A stretch of 64,000 bases of DNA from Sipunculus nudus (lineage: Eukaryota; Annelida; Sipuncula; Golfingiida; Sipunculidae): assembly GCA_026874595.1 (NCBI GenBank), contig CM049313.1, forward strand, positions 66,034,159-66,098,158. Reading direction: 5' to 3'. Both the position numbers and the translations under genes were made by a program. This document shows positions 48,801 through 54,844 of this stretch, piece by piece. The notes beneath the pieces were generated by a model. That model ran no database searches, was not told where the DNA came from, and was given only the letters and a program-made list of their open reading frames with translations. The first letter of the stretch is position 1. Each line of letters starts with the position of its first letter.

Positions 48801-50893
48801 TAATTTTCTATATGTTCACTGATGTAAGATTTATTTTTAAACAGTTAGCCGGTCCAGATACCATTAAAATGTGTCTCTAAGAGTCATCGGTAGTGTCACC
48901 CTACATGCTTTACTTGGTGCTGAGAGACCATAACTAGATGTAAGAAACACTGGTTGGTCTTTTTTTCCCAGTGGTTTCAAATATATGATTTTGCAATATT
49001 ATCATGAAAATAAAGCCTTCGTAAATATGTCTCCTTTTCTGCACATGTGAACAGCCACATATAGCCTCATTGAAATTTCATTATTTGCCTGTGTAAAATG
49101 TCTGGTAGCTTCAATTTTAATATGTTTTTTTGTTCGACATAGATCAGAAATTTATATTATAAATAGTAATAAATCTTTATCATATCTGCCACCATTGAAG
49201 AAAATTTTCCACATATTCTGTTTCCCAACATCCTGGTTAATTGTTAAGATATTGCCTGCATATTAGGTAATTATATATAACAATGGTTATGTAATTGTGC
49301 AAGTTAATGTAATGTATGAACGTGAAAATTAAACCCTCGCAAAGCACTTAGGAATTAGAAAATCTGGAAAATTTAACCCGTGAATTTGAAGCTAACCACA
49401 GTTTTGCTTTCCATTGGATTATCAGGTATAGTCAATGTGTCCTTATAGGGGCAACTGATGGTACTGATATAGTGATCTATCAGTGAATACATTAATCATT
49501 ACATCCAGGAGCTACAGTTTCTTTCCAGAACTTCTTTGTTATAAGATACCAATTTTCCTTCTTTGCAGAAACTTCAGTCAGGGATGCAAATTCACGAGTT
49601 TTCAGAGATCAGTTCACTAGCACCAGATGCCTCAATATCTGTTAGTTTGGGGATAGATTTTGCAGACACAACTCAGCCTGCCACGTTCAGCCTCTGTACG
49701 GAGAACAAGACATTCCCTGTGACCATCAAAGCTCCAGTTGGAGAACTATTACTGCCAGTTACACTCAGTGAAAATGACTTCACTTCTACTCAAAGTAAGC
49801 AGTTTTCCGTGTATTTATAACTAATTTCGCTCTTTTTACCTATGTATCAATCCAATTTTGAAATTTGAAATGGTGAAATTGCACAGAGTCTTTGTAGCTT
49901 TGCTCATGTCATGGATATAGAACAGGCACAGATTTCTGGATCATTTGCTACCCTTTTGATTGGAAAACAAGTATCCCATGGACAAACAAAATAATGTTGC
50001 TGTGTCAAATGATCATGTATACATCTGATCTTTCTTGAAGGCTATTTATATCTTTATTAATGCCATACATCCTACCTTCATCCATAAGACATTTCAACCT
50101 ACAGGCCCTAAATTTAAAAAAAAAAAAGTCTTTGTTGTTAGTTAAAGCAAAAATCAGCAAAACTAGTAAGTTGGTCTCATTCATGTTATGTTAATTCAAA
50201 ATTGCTATGTACATCACATGTCCCCCTCAAAAGCCATGCCTGCATGAGCAGATTATTTTGTAATAGCATGAAAATTAAAAAGTAAAGCCTCATTGTGTTG
50301 AAGAACCTGAAAAGCATTAATGCATCCAAGGTTTGATATAAGGGGGTTCTTCTGGGCAATATTTATTTTTCATTTTATGAATAAATAACATTTTCTGCAA
50401 GAGGGACATTAGGCTTAACCTTTTTCTGCAGGAGGGGTTTTAATTAAATTCAATTTAATACAAATTTGATACAGTCAGATGTTACTGTTCATCTTTACTG
50501 AGTATAGTAGACTGAAATACGTACGTAAAATTGATGCATTGATTCACTGTTTATGGCATACTCTTAACCTGTATGACAATTATTTCTTTTCTATTTACAG
50601 AATCTTTGTCAGGCATGAATGAAAACATTGCAACTGTGGATCTACAGGCATCAAATGCAAACGCCAATTTTATTTGCCACAGGGTTCATCAAGTTGCTAA
50701 TGTTTTGCAAGTTCCTTCATCAGATGAAAATGTGTTCCGTTTCGCTAGTAAAACCTTGTCTTTTGGAGCTGACACTTTGATATCAGTAAAACTAAAAGAT
50801 GGTGGCAAAGCTGTAATTACTGTTAACTGTGAAAAAATGGTCATAGGCTCAATCCTCCTTAAAGACGTAAAGGCATCCTTGATTTCAGCATAA
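9825..50893 (+). CDS. AP3B: AP-3 complex subunit beta (23 coding exons, complete)
   Basis: This gene encodes the large beta3 subunit of the AP-3 adaptor heterotetramer (delta, beta3, mu3, sigma3), which sorts membrane cargo from endosomes to lysosomes and lysosome-related organelles. Exons: 9825-9949, 14206-14281, 14835-14909, 15142-15237, 15682-15842, 16214-16280, 17823-18005, 18995-19156, 19846-19943, 20800-20854, 21890-21961, 23329-23391, 23812-23944, 25757-25809, 29064-29231, 30033-30285, 30874-31080, 31714-31961, 40671-40755, 41438-41547, 47421-47609, 49569-49794, 50601-50893. The lengths sum to 3198 nt, giving 1065 residues plus TAA, close to human AP3B1 (about 1094). The order is a Ser-rich N terminus (1-40), HEAT/ARM adaptin trunk (about 42-640), acidic Ser/Glu hinge (about 670-790), an LLDLD clathrin-type box near 788-792, and an ear domain (about 831-1065). 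Conserved blocks include [38 protein letters not shown] and [19 protein letters not shown]-like sequence. All introns are GT-AG except intron 10 (GC-AG). Whether it counts as AP3B1 or AP3B2 is moot, since invertebrates usually have one gene. Confidence 0.97.
10231..11380. mobile_element. M3-family element, long form
   Basis: The left end TACTCTGTTC with a GTTCAC block and the right end CAGGTGGACAGGGGTGGAGG are inverted versions of each other and match the ends of the copies at 18695-18968 and 22295-22907. The subterminal TTTTGTTTGCAACTACAAAT block is also shared with 18750-18780. The extra interior relative to the short copies is unidentified. The boundaries are approximate. Confidence 0.6.
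11695..12934 (+). mobile_element. Tandem-core rolling-circle-type element (family F) with nested MITE
   Basis: The 5' end is a 27-nt imperfect hairpin (11695-11721, AGGGTGCTGCTTG...CAAGCGGTGCCCT). The 3' end is CTAG at 12931-12934 before a T run, preceded by an imperfect GGTCCTC/GAGAACC stem. The core repeats a unit of about 150-160 bp (landmark CAACAACATACTGCAGCTTT near 11799, and similar sequences near 11940, 12092 and 12620). It is interrupted at 12152-12530 by a MULE-type MITE. It has no protein domains. Confidence 0.65.
12152..12530. mobile_element. MULE-type MITE, 379 bp, intact TIRs and 10-bp TSD
   Basis: TIRs of about 71 bp start TAGTCTCTCCAACAGACRCC and differ at only two positions between arms (12152-12222 and 12460-12530). 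Flanking direct repeats TCCAGACCAT lie at 12142-12151 and 12531-12540. Long TIRs with a 9-11-bp duplication are typical of Mutator-like elements. It has no transposase. Removing one TSD copy restores the surrounding tandem unit, so the boundaries are firm. Confidence 0.9.
13063..14088 (+). mobile_element. Non-autonomous Helitron, copy 1 (1026 bp)
   Basis: The 5' end is TCTAATACTTATAAAAGG and the 3' end is a CGGTATACCG hairpin, 8 bases, then CTAG. It sits between A (13062) and T (14089), the canonical Helitron target. It is homologous along its length to 16579-17756 (inverted) and 62902-63810. No Rep/helicase is encoded. It is in AP3B intron 1. Confidence 0.9.
14206..14281 (+). CDS. AP3B: AP3B exon 2
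   Basis: Residues 42-67, including [20 protein letters not shown], match the family motif N/HEDLKxMLxSNKDxxKLxAMKRI. The acceptor is CCATTAACAG and the donor is GTATGA. Confidence 0.96.
14835..14909 (+). CDS. AP3B: AP3B exon 3
   Basis: Residues 68-92 ([20 protein letters not shown]...) are near-identical to vertebrate AP3B. Both splice junctions are phase 0. Confidence 0.97.
15142..15237 (+). CDS. AP3B: AP3B exon 4
   Basis: Residues 93-124 contain [20 protein letters not shown] and [10 protein letters not shown], the strongest adaptin signature. The acceptor has a long T tract and the donor is GTAATA. Confidence 0.98.
15345..15441. repeat. (CT)n(TA)n microsatellite
   Basis: A TCTG/CT run (about 15345-15400) passes directly into a TA run (15401-15441) in AP3B intron 4. 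Confidence 0.95.
15682..15842 (+). CDS. AP3B: AP3B exon 5
   Basis: Residues 125-178 contain [20 protein letters not shown] and [18 protein letters not shown] repeats of the trunk. The exon ends two bases into a Ser codon, and the donor is GTAAGT. Confidence 0.98.
16214..16280 (+). CDS. AP3B: AP3B exon 6
   Basis: Residues 178-200, [20 protein letters not shown] followed by KTT. The acceptor is TGATGTAG and the donor is GTGAGT. Confidence 0.97.
16579..17756 (-). mobile_element. Non-autonomous Helitron, copy 2 (1178 bp)
   Basis: Reading the minus strand it runs TCTAATACTTATAAAAGG to CCCGGTATACCGGG-TCTATCAG-CTAG and is inserted at A/T. It lies in AP3B intron 6 with its 5' end 66 bases before exon 7. 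It is longer than the other copies by about 150-270 bases of interior. Confidence 0.9.
17823..18005 (+). CDS. AP3B: AP3B exon 7
   Basis: Residues 201-261 begin [20 protein letters not shown] and continue through [20 protein letters not shown]. The acceptor lies 66 bases after the end of an inverted Helitron copy, and the donor is GTCAGT. Confidence 0.98.
18067..18115. repeat. (TA)n microsatellite
   Basis: About 24 TA units in AP3B intron 7, some 60 bases after the exon 7 donor. Confidence 0.95.
18695..18968. mobile_element. M3-family MITE, short copy (274 bp)
   Basis: The left end is TACTCTGTTCC, then TGTCCACCTGATTTTTCATG. The right end, reversed, is TGTACTCCATCCC, then CACCTGTTTTTTCATGAAAA. 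These are imperfect TIRs of about 45 bp. The element ends 26 bases before exon 8. It has no coding content and the TSD is unclear. Confidence 0.75.
18995..19156 (+). CDS. AP3B: AP3B exon 8
   Basis: Residues 262-315 are an acidic loop ([19 protein letters not shown]) followed by [20 protein letters not shown]. This is the family's known Asp/Lys-rich insertion before the PYxMDxDHRLLL motif. The intron upstream ends in a MITE 26 bases before the exon. Confidence 0.97.
19846..19943 (+). CDS. AP3B: AP3B exon 9
   Basis: Residues 316-348, [20 protein letters not shown] and then [12 protein letters not shown]. The exon ends in a split Lys codon, and the donor is GTAAGT. Confidence 0.97.
20345..20777. 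mobile_element. hAT-type MITE (433 bp)
   Basis: The ends TAGGGCTAGGTATTGG and (reversed right end) TAGGGCTGTATCAATA form short TIRs. Flanks ATCAATAT (20337-20344) and ATCAATAA (20778-20785) match at 7 of 8 positions, fitting an 8-bp hAT duplication. It is in AP3B intron 9, ending 22 bases before exon 10. Confidence 0.75.
20800..20854 (+). CDS. AP3B: AP3B exon 10 (GC donor)
   Basis: Residues 348-366, [19 protein letters not shown]. The exon is followed by GCAAGT instead of GTAAGT. Frame and homology (IATMSIxRK joined to [12 protein letters not shown]) fix the junction here. Confidence 0.95.
20855..21889 (+). other. AP3B intron 10, GC-AG class
   Basis: The intron begins GCAAGT after AAG and ends ATAG. 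The rest of the donor (AAG/GCAAGT) is otherwise perfect, as expected for GC introns. It contains the family G repeat at 21310-21840. Confidence 0.9.
21310..21840 (+). mobile_element. Family G repeat (intron 10)
   Basis: It opens with TATTATGGTATACCC and ends with GGCATATTATGC. Inside, a unit of about 150 bp with TTTAATGAGGTCAGAGGTCA-like sequence recurs about three times (near 21485, 21640, 21769). Copies are at 28106-28480 and, split by another element, at about 41860-41955 plus 46725-46840. No protein is encoded. Confidence 0.65.
21890..21961 (+). CDS. AP3B: AP3B exon 11
   Basis: Residues 367-390, [20 protein letters not shown] followed by KLLK. The acceptor is TTTCATAG and the donor is GTAAGA. 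Confidence 0.97.
22295..22907. mobile_element. M3-family MITE, mid-length copy (613 bp)
   Basis: The left end is TAGTCTGTTCCACTGCCCCT. The right end, reversed, is TACAGTCCATTCCACCACTC. Both continue into CTGTCCA. It is in AP3B intron 11 and has the same end family as 18695-18968. Confidence 0.75.
23158..23328. repeat. About 42-bp tandem repeat abutting exon 12 acceptor
   Basis: Four degenerate units (near 23158, 23196, 23242, 23283) share CAGTGTTTGAGGATCTACTA and TGTCTTGTCC. The last runs into the acceptor GCATTGCAG. Unit 4 is itself preceded by TTTTACAG, a plausible decoy acceptor. Confidence 0.85.
23329..23391 (+). CDS. AP3B: AP3B exon 12
   Basis: Residues 391-411 begin [20 protein letters not shown] and end in Gln. 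A tandem repeat runs directly up to its acceptor (GCATTGCAG). Confidence 0.97.
23812..23944 (+). CDS. AP3B: AP3B exon 13
   Basis: Residues 412-456, [20 protein letters not shown] and on through [12 protein letters not shown]. Donor GTAAGC, phase 1. Confidence 0.97.
24360..24480 (+). mobile_element. tRNA-derived SINE fragment
   Basis: GGTGGTTAAGGCATTG (box A-like, 24387-24402) and GGTTCCAACCC (box B, 24424-24434) stand at tRNA spacing, and GGCAGG/CCTGCC around them could pair. The acceptor-stem structure is not tRNA-like overall. It is in AP3B intron 13. Confidence 0.6.
24740..25540. repeat. Dispersed repeat (copy 2, AP3B intron 13)
   Basis: This is the second copy of the repeat at 3270-4860, shorter and without the 0.8-kb middle block. 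A third, partial copy is at 31240-31440. Confidence 0.65.
25757..25809 (+). CDS. AP3B: AP3B exon 14
   Basis: Residues 456-473, [18 protein letters not shown]. Donor GTAAGT. The next intron is 3.25 kb. Confidence 0.96.
27333..27355. repeat. T run followed by G run (G-quadruplex-capable)
   Basis: About eight T then about 14 G in AP3B intron 14. Similar long G runs are near 3043-3056, 34672-34685, 40151-40162 and 58695-58708. Confidence 0.85.
28106..28480 (+). mobile_element. Family G repeat (intron 14)
   Basis: TATTATGGTATACCCTCGGT opens the copy. Two internal units carry AATGAGGTCAGAGGTCA-like motifs (28260-28278, 28408-28425), and it ends near TTTATTATGC. Confidence 0.65.
29064..29231 (+). 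CDS. AP3B: AP3B exon 15
   Basis: Residues 474-529 begin [20 protein letters not shown] and include [20 protein letters not shown] and [10 protein letters not shown], all family-conserved. Donor GTATAT. Confidence 0.98.
29395..29655. repeat. Degenerate tandem repeat in AP3B intron 15
   Basis: Two and a half units share GGTTGGTTTGTTTTTTCTGT, AGCAAC...ACCCAAAAG and CCTGTGATGA-type blocks, starting near 29400, 29490 and 29575. Confidence 0.7.
30033..30285 (+). CDS. AP3B: AP3B exon 16
   Basis: Residues 530-614 contain [36 protein letters not shown] and [18 protein letters not shown], the end of the trunk. Donor GTGAGT, phase 1. Confidence 0.98.
30874..31080 (+). CDS. AP3B: AP3B exon 17 (trunk end, hinge start)
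   Basis: Residues 614-683 contain [20 protein letters not shown] and [11 protein letters not shown]. It then becomes Lys-rich and acidic ([14 protein letters not shown]), where the hinge begins. Confidence 0.97.
31240..31440. repeat. Dispersed repeat fragment (AP3B intron 17)
   Basis: GTGGGGGCCTGCAAAAATAA and the following ACTTGTGACCTTTC block match 25385-25540. It is a decayed fragment only. Confidence 0.5.
31714..31961 (+). CDS. AP3B: AP3B exon 18 (acidic hinge)
   Basis: Residues 683-765 are a Ser/Glu/Asp-rich low-complexity hinge ending in a PPPPPK run, as in the beta3 hinge, which is phosphorylated in vertebrates. Two donors in the same phase are possible: GTAAAT at 31962 (chosen as closer to consensus) and GTAATC at 32007. 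The latter would add 15 residues ([15 protein letters not shown]). Confidence 0.88.
32590..33960. repeat. About 360-bp tandem array rich in 5' splice-site-like motifs
   Basis: Degenerate units begin near 32590, 32948, 33304 and 33664. Each has an ACCTGTACAGGT-type palindrome, then CAGGTAAGT/CAGGTGAGT and AAAGGTAAAT or ACAGGTAAAT, then a T run. It is intronic in AP3B intron 18. Confidence 0.8.
34523..34583. promoter_or_regulatory. Pair of CACGTG E-boxes in a 55-bp duplication
   Basis: GTTCACGTGACTG occurs at 34520-34532 and again at 34575-34587, each followed by GTCTGGCGTGTTTATT. A CACGTG palindrome with GAC flank resembles the TFEB/MiT (CLEAR) and USF site type. Whether this marks an internal promoter or enhancer is inference. 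Confidence 0.4.
36846..36866. repeat. (CA)n microsatellite
   Basis: About 10 CA units follow a short TA run in AP3B intron 18. Confidence 0.9.
38034..40560 (+). mobile_element. Family D element, 3' end missing, interrupted by family A
   Basis: It opens GCTCAGCTGACTATAA and follows the family D sequence (compare 41956 on) to 38344. It resumes at 40213 with the AGAGAGCTTATCTCAAGCA block up to about 40560. The TGACCCATGGGTCA end seen in other copies is absent. Confidence 0.7.
38345..40212 (+). mobile_element. Family A rolling-circle-type element (1868 bp), nested in family D
   Basis: The 5' hairpin GTATCCCCAGACA...GTCGGGATAC spans 38345-38369. The 3' side has a G run, the inverted match TGTCTGGGGATAC, a perfect GGCACC-TGC-GGTGCC hairpin (40185-40199), then CCAG (CTAG in the sister copy) and T. 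The interior has a degenerate unit of about 290-300 bp carrying AGGTCAAAGGTCAAGGTCAC. It has no protein. Confidence 0.85.
40671..40755 (+). CDS. AP3B: AP3B exon 19 (clathrin-box linker)
   Basis: Residues 766-794 are a Lys/Ser-rich segment ending DLLLDLDD. It contains L-L-D-L-D, the clathrin-box form known in vertebrate AP3B1 (SLLDLDDF). Donor GTGAGT, phase 1. Confidence 0.93.
41438..41547 (+). CDS. AP3B: AP3B exon 20
   Basis: Residues 794-830 are a Pro/Ala/Ser-rich linker ([20 protein letters not shown]). It is weakly conserved, but its phase agrees on both sides. A further small linker exon in the 5.9-kb intron that follows cannot be excluded. Confidence 0.88.
41956..46724 (+). mobile_element. 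Family D element, composite, nested in family G
   Basis: The 5' end is AGCTCAGCTGACTATAAGTC followed by a (GTCC)n stretch (42000-42037). The 3' end is CAGCTGAGCGTCGTGACCCA, AGGTC-type palindrome remnant and CTTG (46721-46724). Core units of about 670 bp start near 42060, 42725, 44240 and 44905 as two A-B pairs, the second pair a near copy of the first 2.18 kb further on. ORFs in the units are shadows of the duplication. It lies in AP3B intron 20. Confidence 0.8.
42000..42037. repeat. (GTCC)n microsatellite
   Basis: Roughly nine GTCC/GTCT units near the 5' end of the family D element. Confidence 0.85.
47421..47609 (+). CDS. AP3B: AP3B exon 21 (ear)
   Basis: Residues 831-893 begin [40 protein letters not shown] matches the ear region KMVSIQITLNNTxxxxIxxI of AP3B1. 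Confidence 0.95.
47935..48085. repeat. Short foldback repeat (about 150 bp)
   Basis: AGGGCTCAACATTAACTGTT at the left and, reversed at the right, AGGAGTCCACATTAACAGTT pair as imperfect arms. GCCAAGTAGGGCAAGT and GCCCTACCACCATTTTTACT lie between. It is probably a decayed MITE. Confidence 0.5.
49569..49794 (+). CDS. AP3B: AP3B exon 22 (ear)
   Basis: Residues 894-969 contain [40 protein letters not shown] and [17 protein letters not shown]. These match the family ear motifs GIDFxDSTQxAxFxLCT and [10 protein letters not shown]. Confidence 0.97.
50601..50893 (+). CDS. AP3B: AP3B exon 23 (last coding exon)
   Basis: Residues 969-1065 plus TAA contain [29 protein letters not shown] and [15 protein letters not shown]. 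These match the AP3B C terminus (LxGMNE, VPSGQDN, EKTVIGSVLLRELK). Confidence 0.97.
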
Positions 50894-52898
50894 TTTATAA
50901 AATTATTTTTTTTATTATATTTCAAATTAATCTTTAAATCATCATATTACCTAATTTCATTTTCTGGAACTTTGTGTTTACAAAAATTTTGTTCATAGAA
51001 ATCTGCCTTCTGAAAATATTGTCTTTTGAAATCTACTTTGGGAGGGAGGTCTTTAAATTGTTAAAAGCTATATTATTGTCCTTTTTTGCCATGACATTTA
51101 TTTTGCATCATATTGAAAAATCTGCCTCCAGTGACTGACCAGCAATTGCTTCCTAGTTTTTTTTATAAAATATATGCAGTCTTTTTTCAGCAACTGAATA
51201 TGGTTTAATTTTCTTAATCAGCAGTTCTCTTGGCTGTCTAGTTTTTTTACAACAGTCGCCTTCCTGATCATTAATTATTATGGATGCCTTTATTATAAAG
51301 AATTGACATCAAGTTGCATAATCAAGAAACAAAACTACTTTGGTCTCTTGGCTTCAACAGACAGTGGAAGTAAATTTATTTCTGTTCTGATAAAATTCTC
51401 TGATTTTTTCTTTGGAATGAAGACTAAAGTGCAGTGGTGTAGCCAAGAGGTTTAGGTTGAAAGTCATGTTCAGGTATTATTTGATGAGATAATGTCATAA
51501 AATACTTGATGAGATAATGGAAGATTGAACATAATGAACTTAGATTTACAGTCAGTGGTCAAGGTCAGAAATTTATTTATGCTATAATATGTATGAGTAA
51601 ATCAGTCACTTTTTGTTTTTAAAGGTAATATGATTCATGCTATTGCAAAGTATATTTTCATTGTGCACATATAAGGTCCTTTGTAAATCTACATGAATTT
51701 AAAGTATAGCTGAAGATGAAGTCATTGGAAATGATAGCTGAGCAAAATTCAAAATCTCATACAAATTATTGCATTCACACAGATTGCCATATATATATAG
51801 CCTTCATGCAGAATTCATTATACTGAGTAAACTTTCTCAAAATTAAAATGCTACTTTTTTCAGAAGCATTGTTCTAAATTCGTTCAACCAGTTGTGTTTC
51901 ATGTAATCATATGCTTTGATAAAAGAAGTTTAAACAGAGGGTATATTATATTAGATAACTTTTCAATATATTAGATAAAGAGCATATTTTTATCTTTTTT
52001 TATAGACTGTACACAGGGAAAAAAAAGCAAATACTGGATAGGGGTTGTGATACAGTTACCTGGTTACTTTTGTGTGTTTTCTTATTCTTCTGTTAACCAC
52101 AACAGTTACATCTTATTACTAATGCTTAAAACTGGAAGTGGTATCAATTTGTGTGGGATATTCATTTGCATGCTTCCAAACACCGGCTAAATCACAACAC
52201 AAGTTCCATCTTATTACTAATCTTGGAGCTGGCACATGGGATGCTGAAAACTGAAAGTGGTATCAATTTGTGTGGGATTTTCATTTTCATGCTTCAAAAC
52301 ATCGCCAAATCACACCACATCTGAATTTACTCAACTTCCTAACCTGGTCAAGTGGCGACCATTCTGCAGAGTGACAAATTAAATTCTCATGTGACAGTTC
52401 TAATTTTCCAAGTGTCAGGGTTCCACATTTTGCATACAGCAGACATATAAATGGTTGATTGAAAATTATTTGGAGGGATAATAAAACTTCTGCATGCTTT
52501 CCCCTGCCTGCATAGGGCTATCTCATCCTAACAAAACAATTTCTTAACATTTCTTGGTACATTCATAATTGAACTAAATTGTGTTGAATCTACTTTGTAG
52601 ATTTTGCCAACAGATATTAAATGTACCATCAAATTTAATAATCAAGACATAATCAGAACTGGCTCATTTAGGTATGGGACAGCTATCATTCCATTTACGT
52701 ATGTCATTTGATCAACAGTGGACAAGTACTGTTGAGGCCCTTAGGATATCAAACCATGTCAAACTATGTTACCCAAATGTTATAGATATTGTGCTCCCTG
52801 TCATATACTCGTTGTATACTAAACTGTTTAGGTTCTATATACAGGCTATATTCTGATATCTGTGTACCCCATATAAATGTTATTATATCAACACTTAT

Positions 52899-52904
52899 AA
52901 TAAA
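52899..52904 (+). promoter_or_regulatory. Candidate poly(A) signal of AP3B (site 1)
   Basis: AATAAA is followed within about 15-30 bases by a T/GT-rich stretch. It would give a 3' UTR of about 2 kb. Choice between this and the next site needs transcript ends. Confidence 0.35.
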
Positions 52905-53588
52905 ACTAATGTATTTTTTGTTGTTTCATGTGACGAAAAAAATTAACTTATCTATTTGTGATAGTAAGCTGATCAAATTAATAAAAGTGATAAATTGTTT
53001 TATCGGAACAACAAAGGATTGATGGTATATTTAACATTTTACTATTATCAAGCTTCTGAACCCTTGTGTGTGCAGGACCTTTTTACCTAATTTATTATCA
53101 GGAACTTTACACCTAGTTTATTACTTTAATCTTTCTGCAGAAGACTAGACAAAAAGCAATATCTGGTAGCATTCCGGAGGTTATTTTAGGGAAATTAGAC
53201 CCGCAATTAACAGTATTCTATAATAATAATGAACAACGTATAATGAAAGTTAATGAGTTATTCCAGCTGGTAGTAAAATAAATGTAATATATAAGACGGG
53301 CATATAGATTGTATACTCATTCCATTGTACATCATAACATAATGCATGTTCTGTAGCTACTGTAAGTGATAAGAAAGACATGCTGGTATTTATGATGAAT
53401 ACTTGCTGTCAGGCGTCTCGACATGCTGATTAAAATGTTCAGCTTTAAAACTTTGTTCCTTGTACTCTTTATTCCATCTAATTTTCAGGACGGTAAAGCC
53501 CTGAATGCACATGTTCTAACTATTAAGTCTTCTTCCTTTTTTTAAGGTCTATCTTGTTCAGCATCAAGGTGACTATAGATATGCCATG

Positions 53589-53594
53589 AATAAA
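53589..53594 (+). promoter_or_regulatory. Candidate poly(A) signal of AP3B (site 2)
   Basis: AATAAA is followed at once by a GT-rich element (GCGTTGTGTGCC), a good signal layout. It is the last one before the transposon nest begins at 53614. Confidence 0.35.
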
Positions 53595-53613
53595 TATGCG
53601 TTGTGTGCCTTAT

Positions 53614-54029
53614 TGTCCCCCGCTTCCGCTGAACAGGGGACATTGATTTTGGTTTGCCTGCTGTCTATCTATCTGTCCGTCCAACAGGTTTTCATTTCCA
53701 TGCGATAACTTTCTCAAATATTATCTGATTTCATTCAAATTTAGATCAGTGATTGCTCTCATGGTTACCTTGGTTGGGATTGGTTTTGGACTGTCTGTCT
53801 CCTAAGATAATAATAATATAGATTTCATTGTTGATGTTATATATTAGCACATTTAGTGTCACTATTGGTCAACAGGTGTTGCTAGCGGGACACAAATTCA
53901 TTGAAATGTTTGCAGTAACTGCCAGATGCTGCCATCTGTTGTGCGTGGTTAAAACTTTTTGCACTTAGTCGCTAGACTTTAAATGATCCCAGACTTGAAG
54001 GAAAGAGCGGGAGACATAAATTCCTCTAA
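53614..54029 (+). mobile_element. Family E element (416 bp)
   Basis: The 5' end is TGTCCCCCGCTTCCGCTGAA. The inverse AGCGGGAGACA lies at 54006-54016, followed after nine bases by CTAA (54026-54029) and T. It has the same plan as the other families but no strong hairpin. It is immediately followed by the composite family A element. Confidence 0.6.
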
Positions 54030-54844
54030 TGAGCTGGTTTAAATTGTATCCCATACAAAGTCAGGATACTAAGGTTTAAACATGGTCGAGCTGCTGCCGC
54101 CACAGAGACTTCGTTTGGACTCTATAACTAAAAAAAAAAAAAAGGATCTTTACCAAACTTGACATTTGCATAGATATGGGTGAGAGACTGAGAGGACAAA
54201 GCCTATTTAAAATGGGGTCATCACCTTAACGAGGAGAGTGACCTTGAACTTGAATAGGTCCATTTTGGGGGGAAATCCCACAAATTTTTAAATATCTCAA
54301 GAAATCTTGCATGGATTAATCCAAAAATGAACTTGACCGAAGATCTTGGATAGTGTTGTAACGTACCGGAAACAGGGGGCCCAACCATTTTCCTTTTCTT
54401 GTTTTCATGCCATTTAATACCCCCATTGCCACTTAACAGTACTGTGGGCATTATAAGTCAAAAACTAATGGACAGATTTCATTCATATTATGCGAAAAAA
54501 ATAGACATGGGTTATGGGATGATGTATAATTTTAAATAAGGGTCATGAACTTTCCTATGAGAGTAACCTTGACTATTGGCATATATATGTTGCAAATCAC
54601 ACAAAGTCATAATTATCTCAATAAAGTCTCAATAAGGTCTCTGTTACCCATATCCTTTGAGCTATGGGGGGCTCCCAATTACCCCCAGAAGAATGGAAAA
54701 TTTGATAAAAACAAACTGCATCATCTCAGTAACTACAACACTGATGGTCATGATTTTTGGCATACATATTGATCAAGAGGTGTTCCATCAGTTCCTGCAG
54801 ACTGGTGGCGCCACCTGTATTTTTTTCAAAATTTCACAATTTTT

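Larger units (their letters stand above)
47610..50600 (+). other. AP3B introns 21 and 22
   Basis: Intron 21 (47610-49568) holds a foldback repeat at about 47935-48085 and otherwise AT-rich sequence. Intron 22 (49795-50600) shows nothing recognisable. Confidence 0.7.
50894..53613 (+). other. AP3B 3' UTR and downstream flank
   Basis: AT-rich with no ORF of note. It contains a local duplication of about 95-105 bp (52104-52195 against 52198-52315, sharing TGGTATCAATTTGTGTGGGA). Two candidate poly(A) signals are listed separately. Confidence 0.6.
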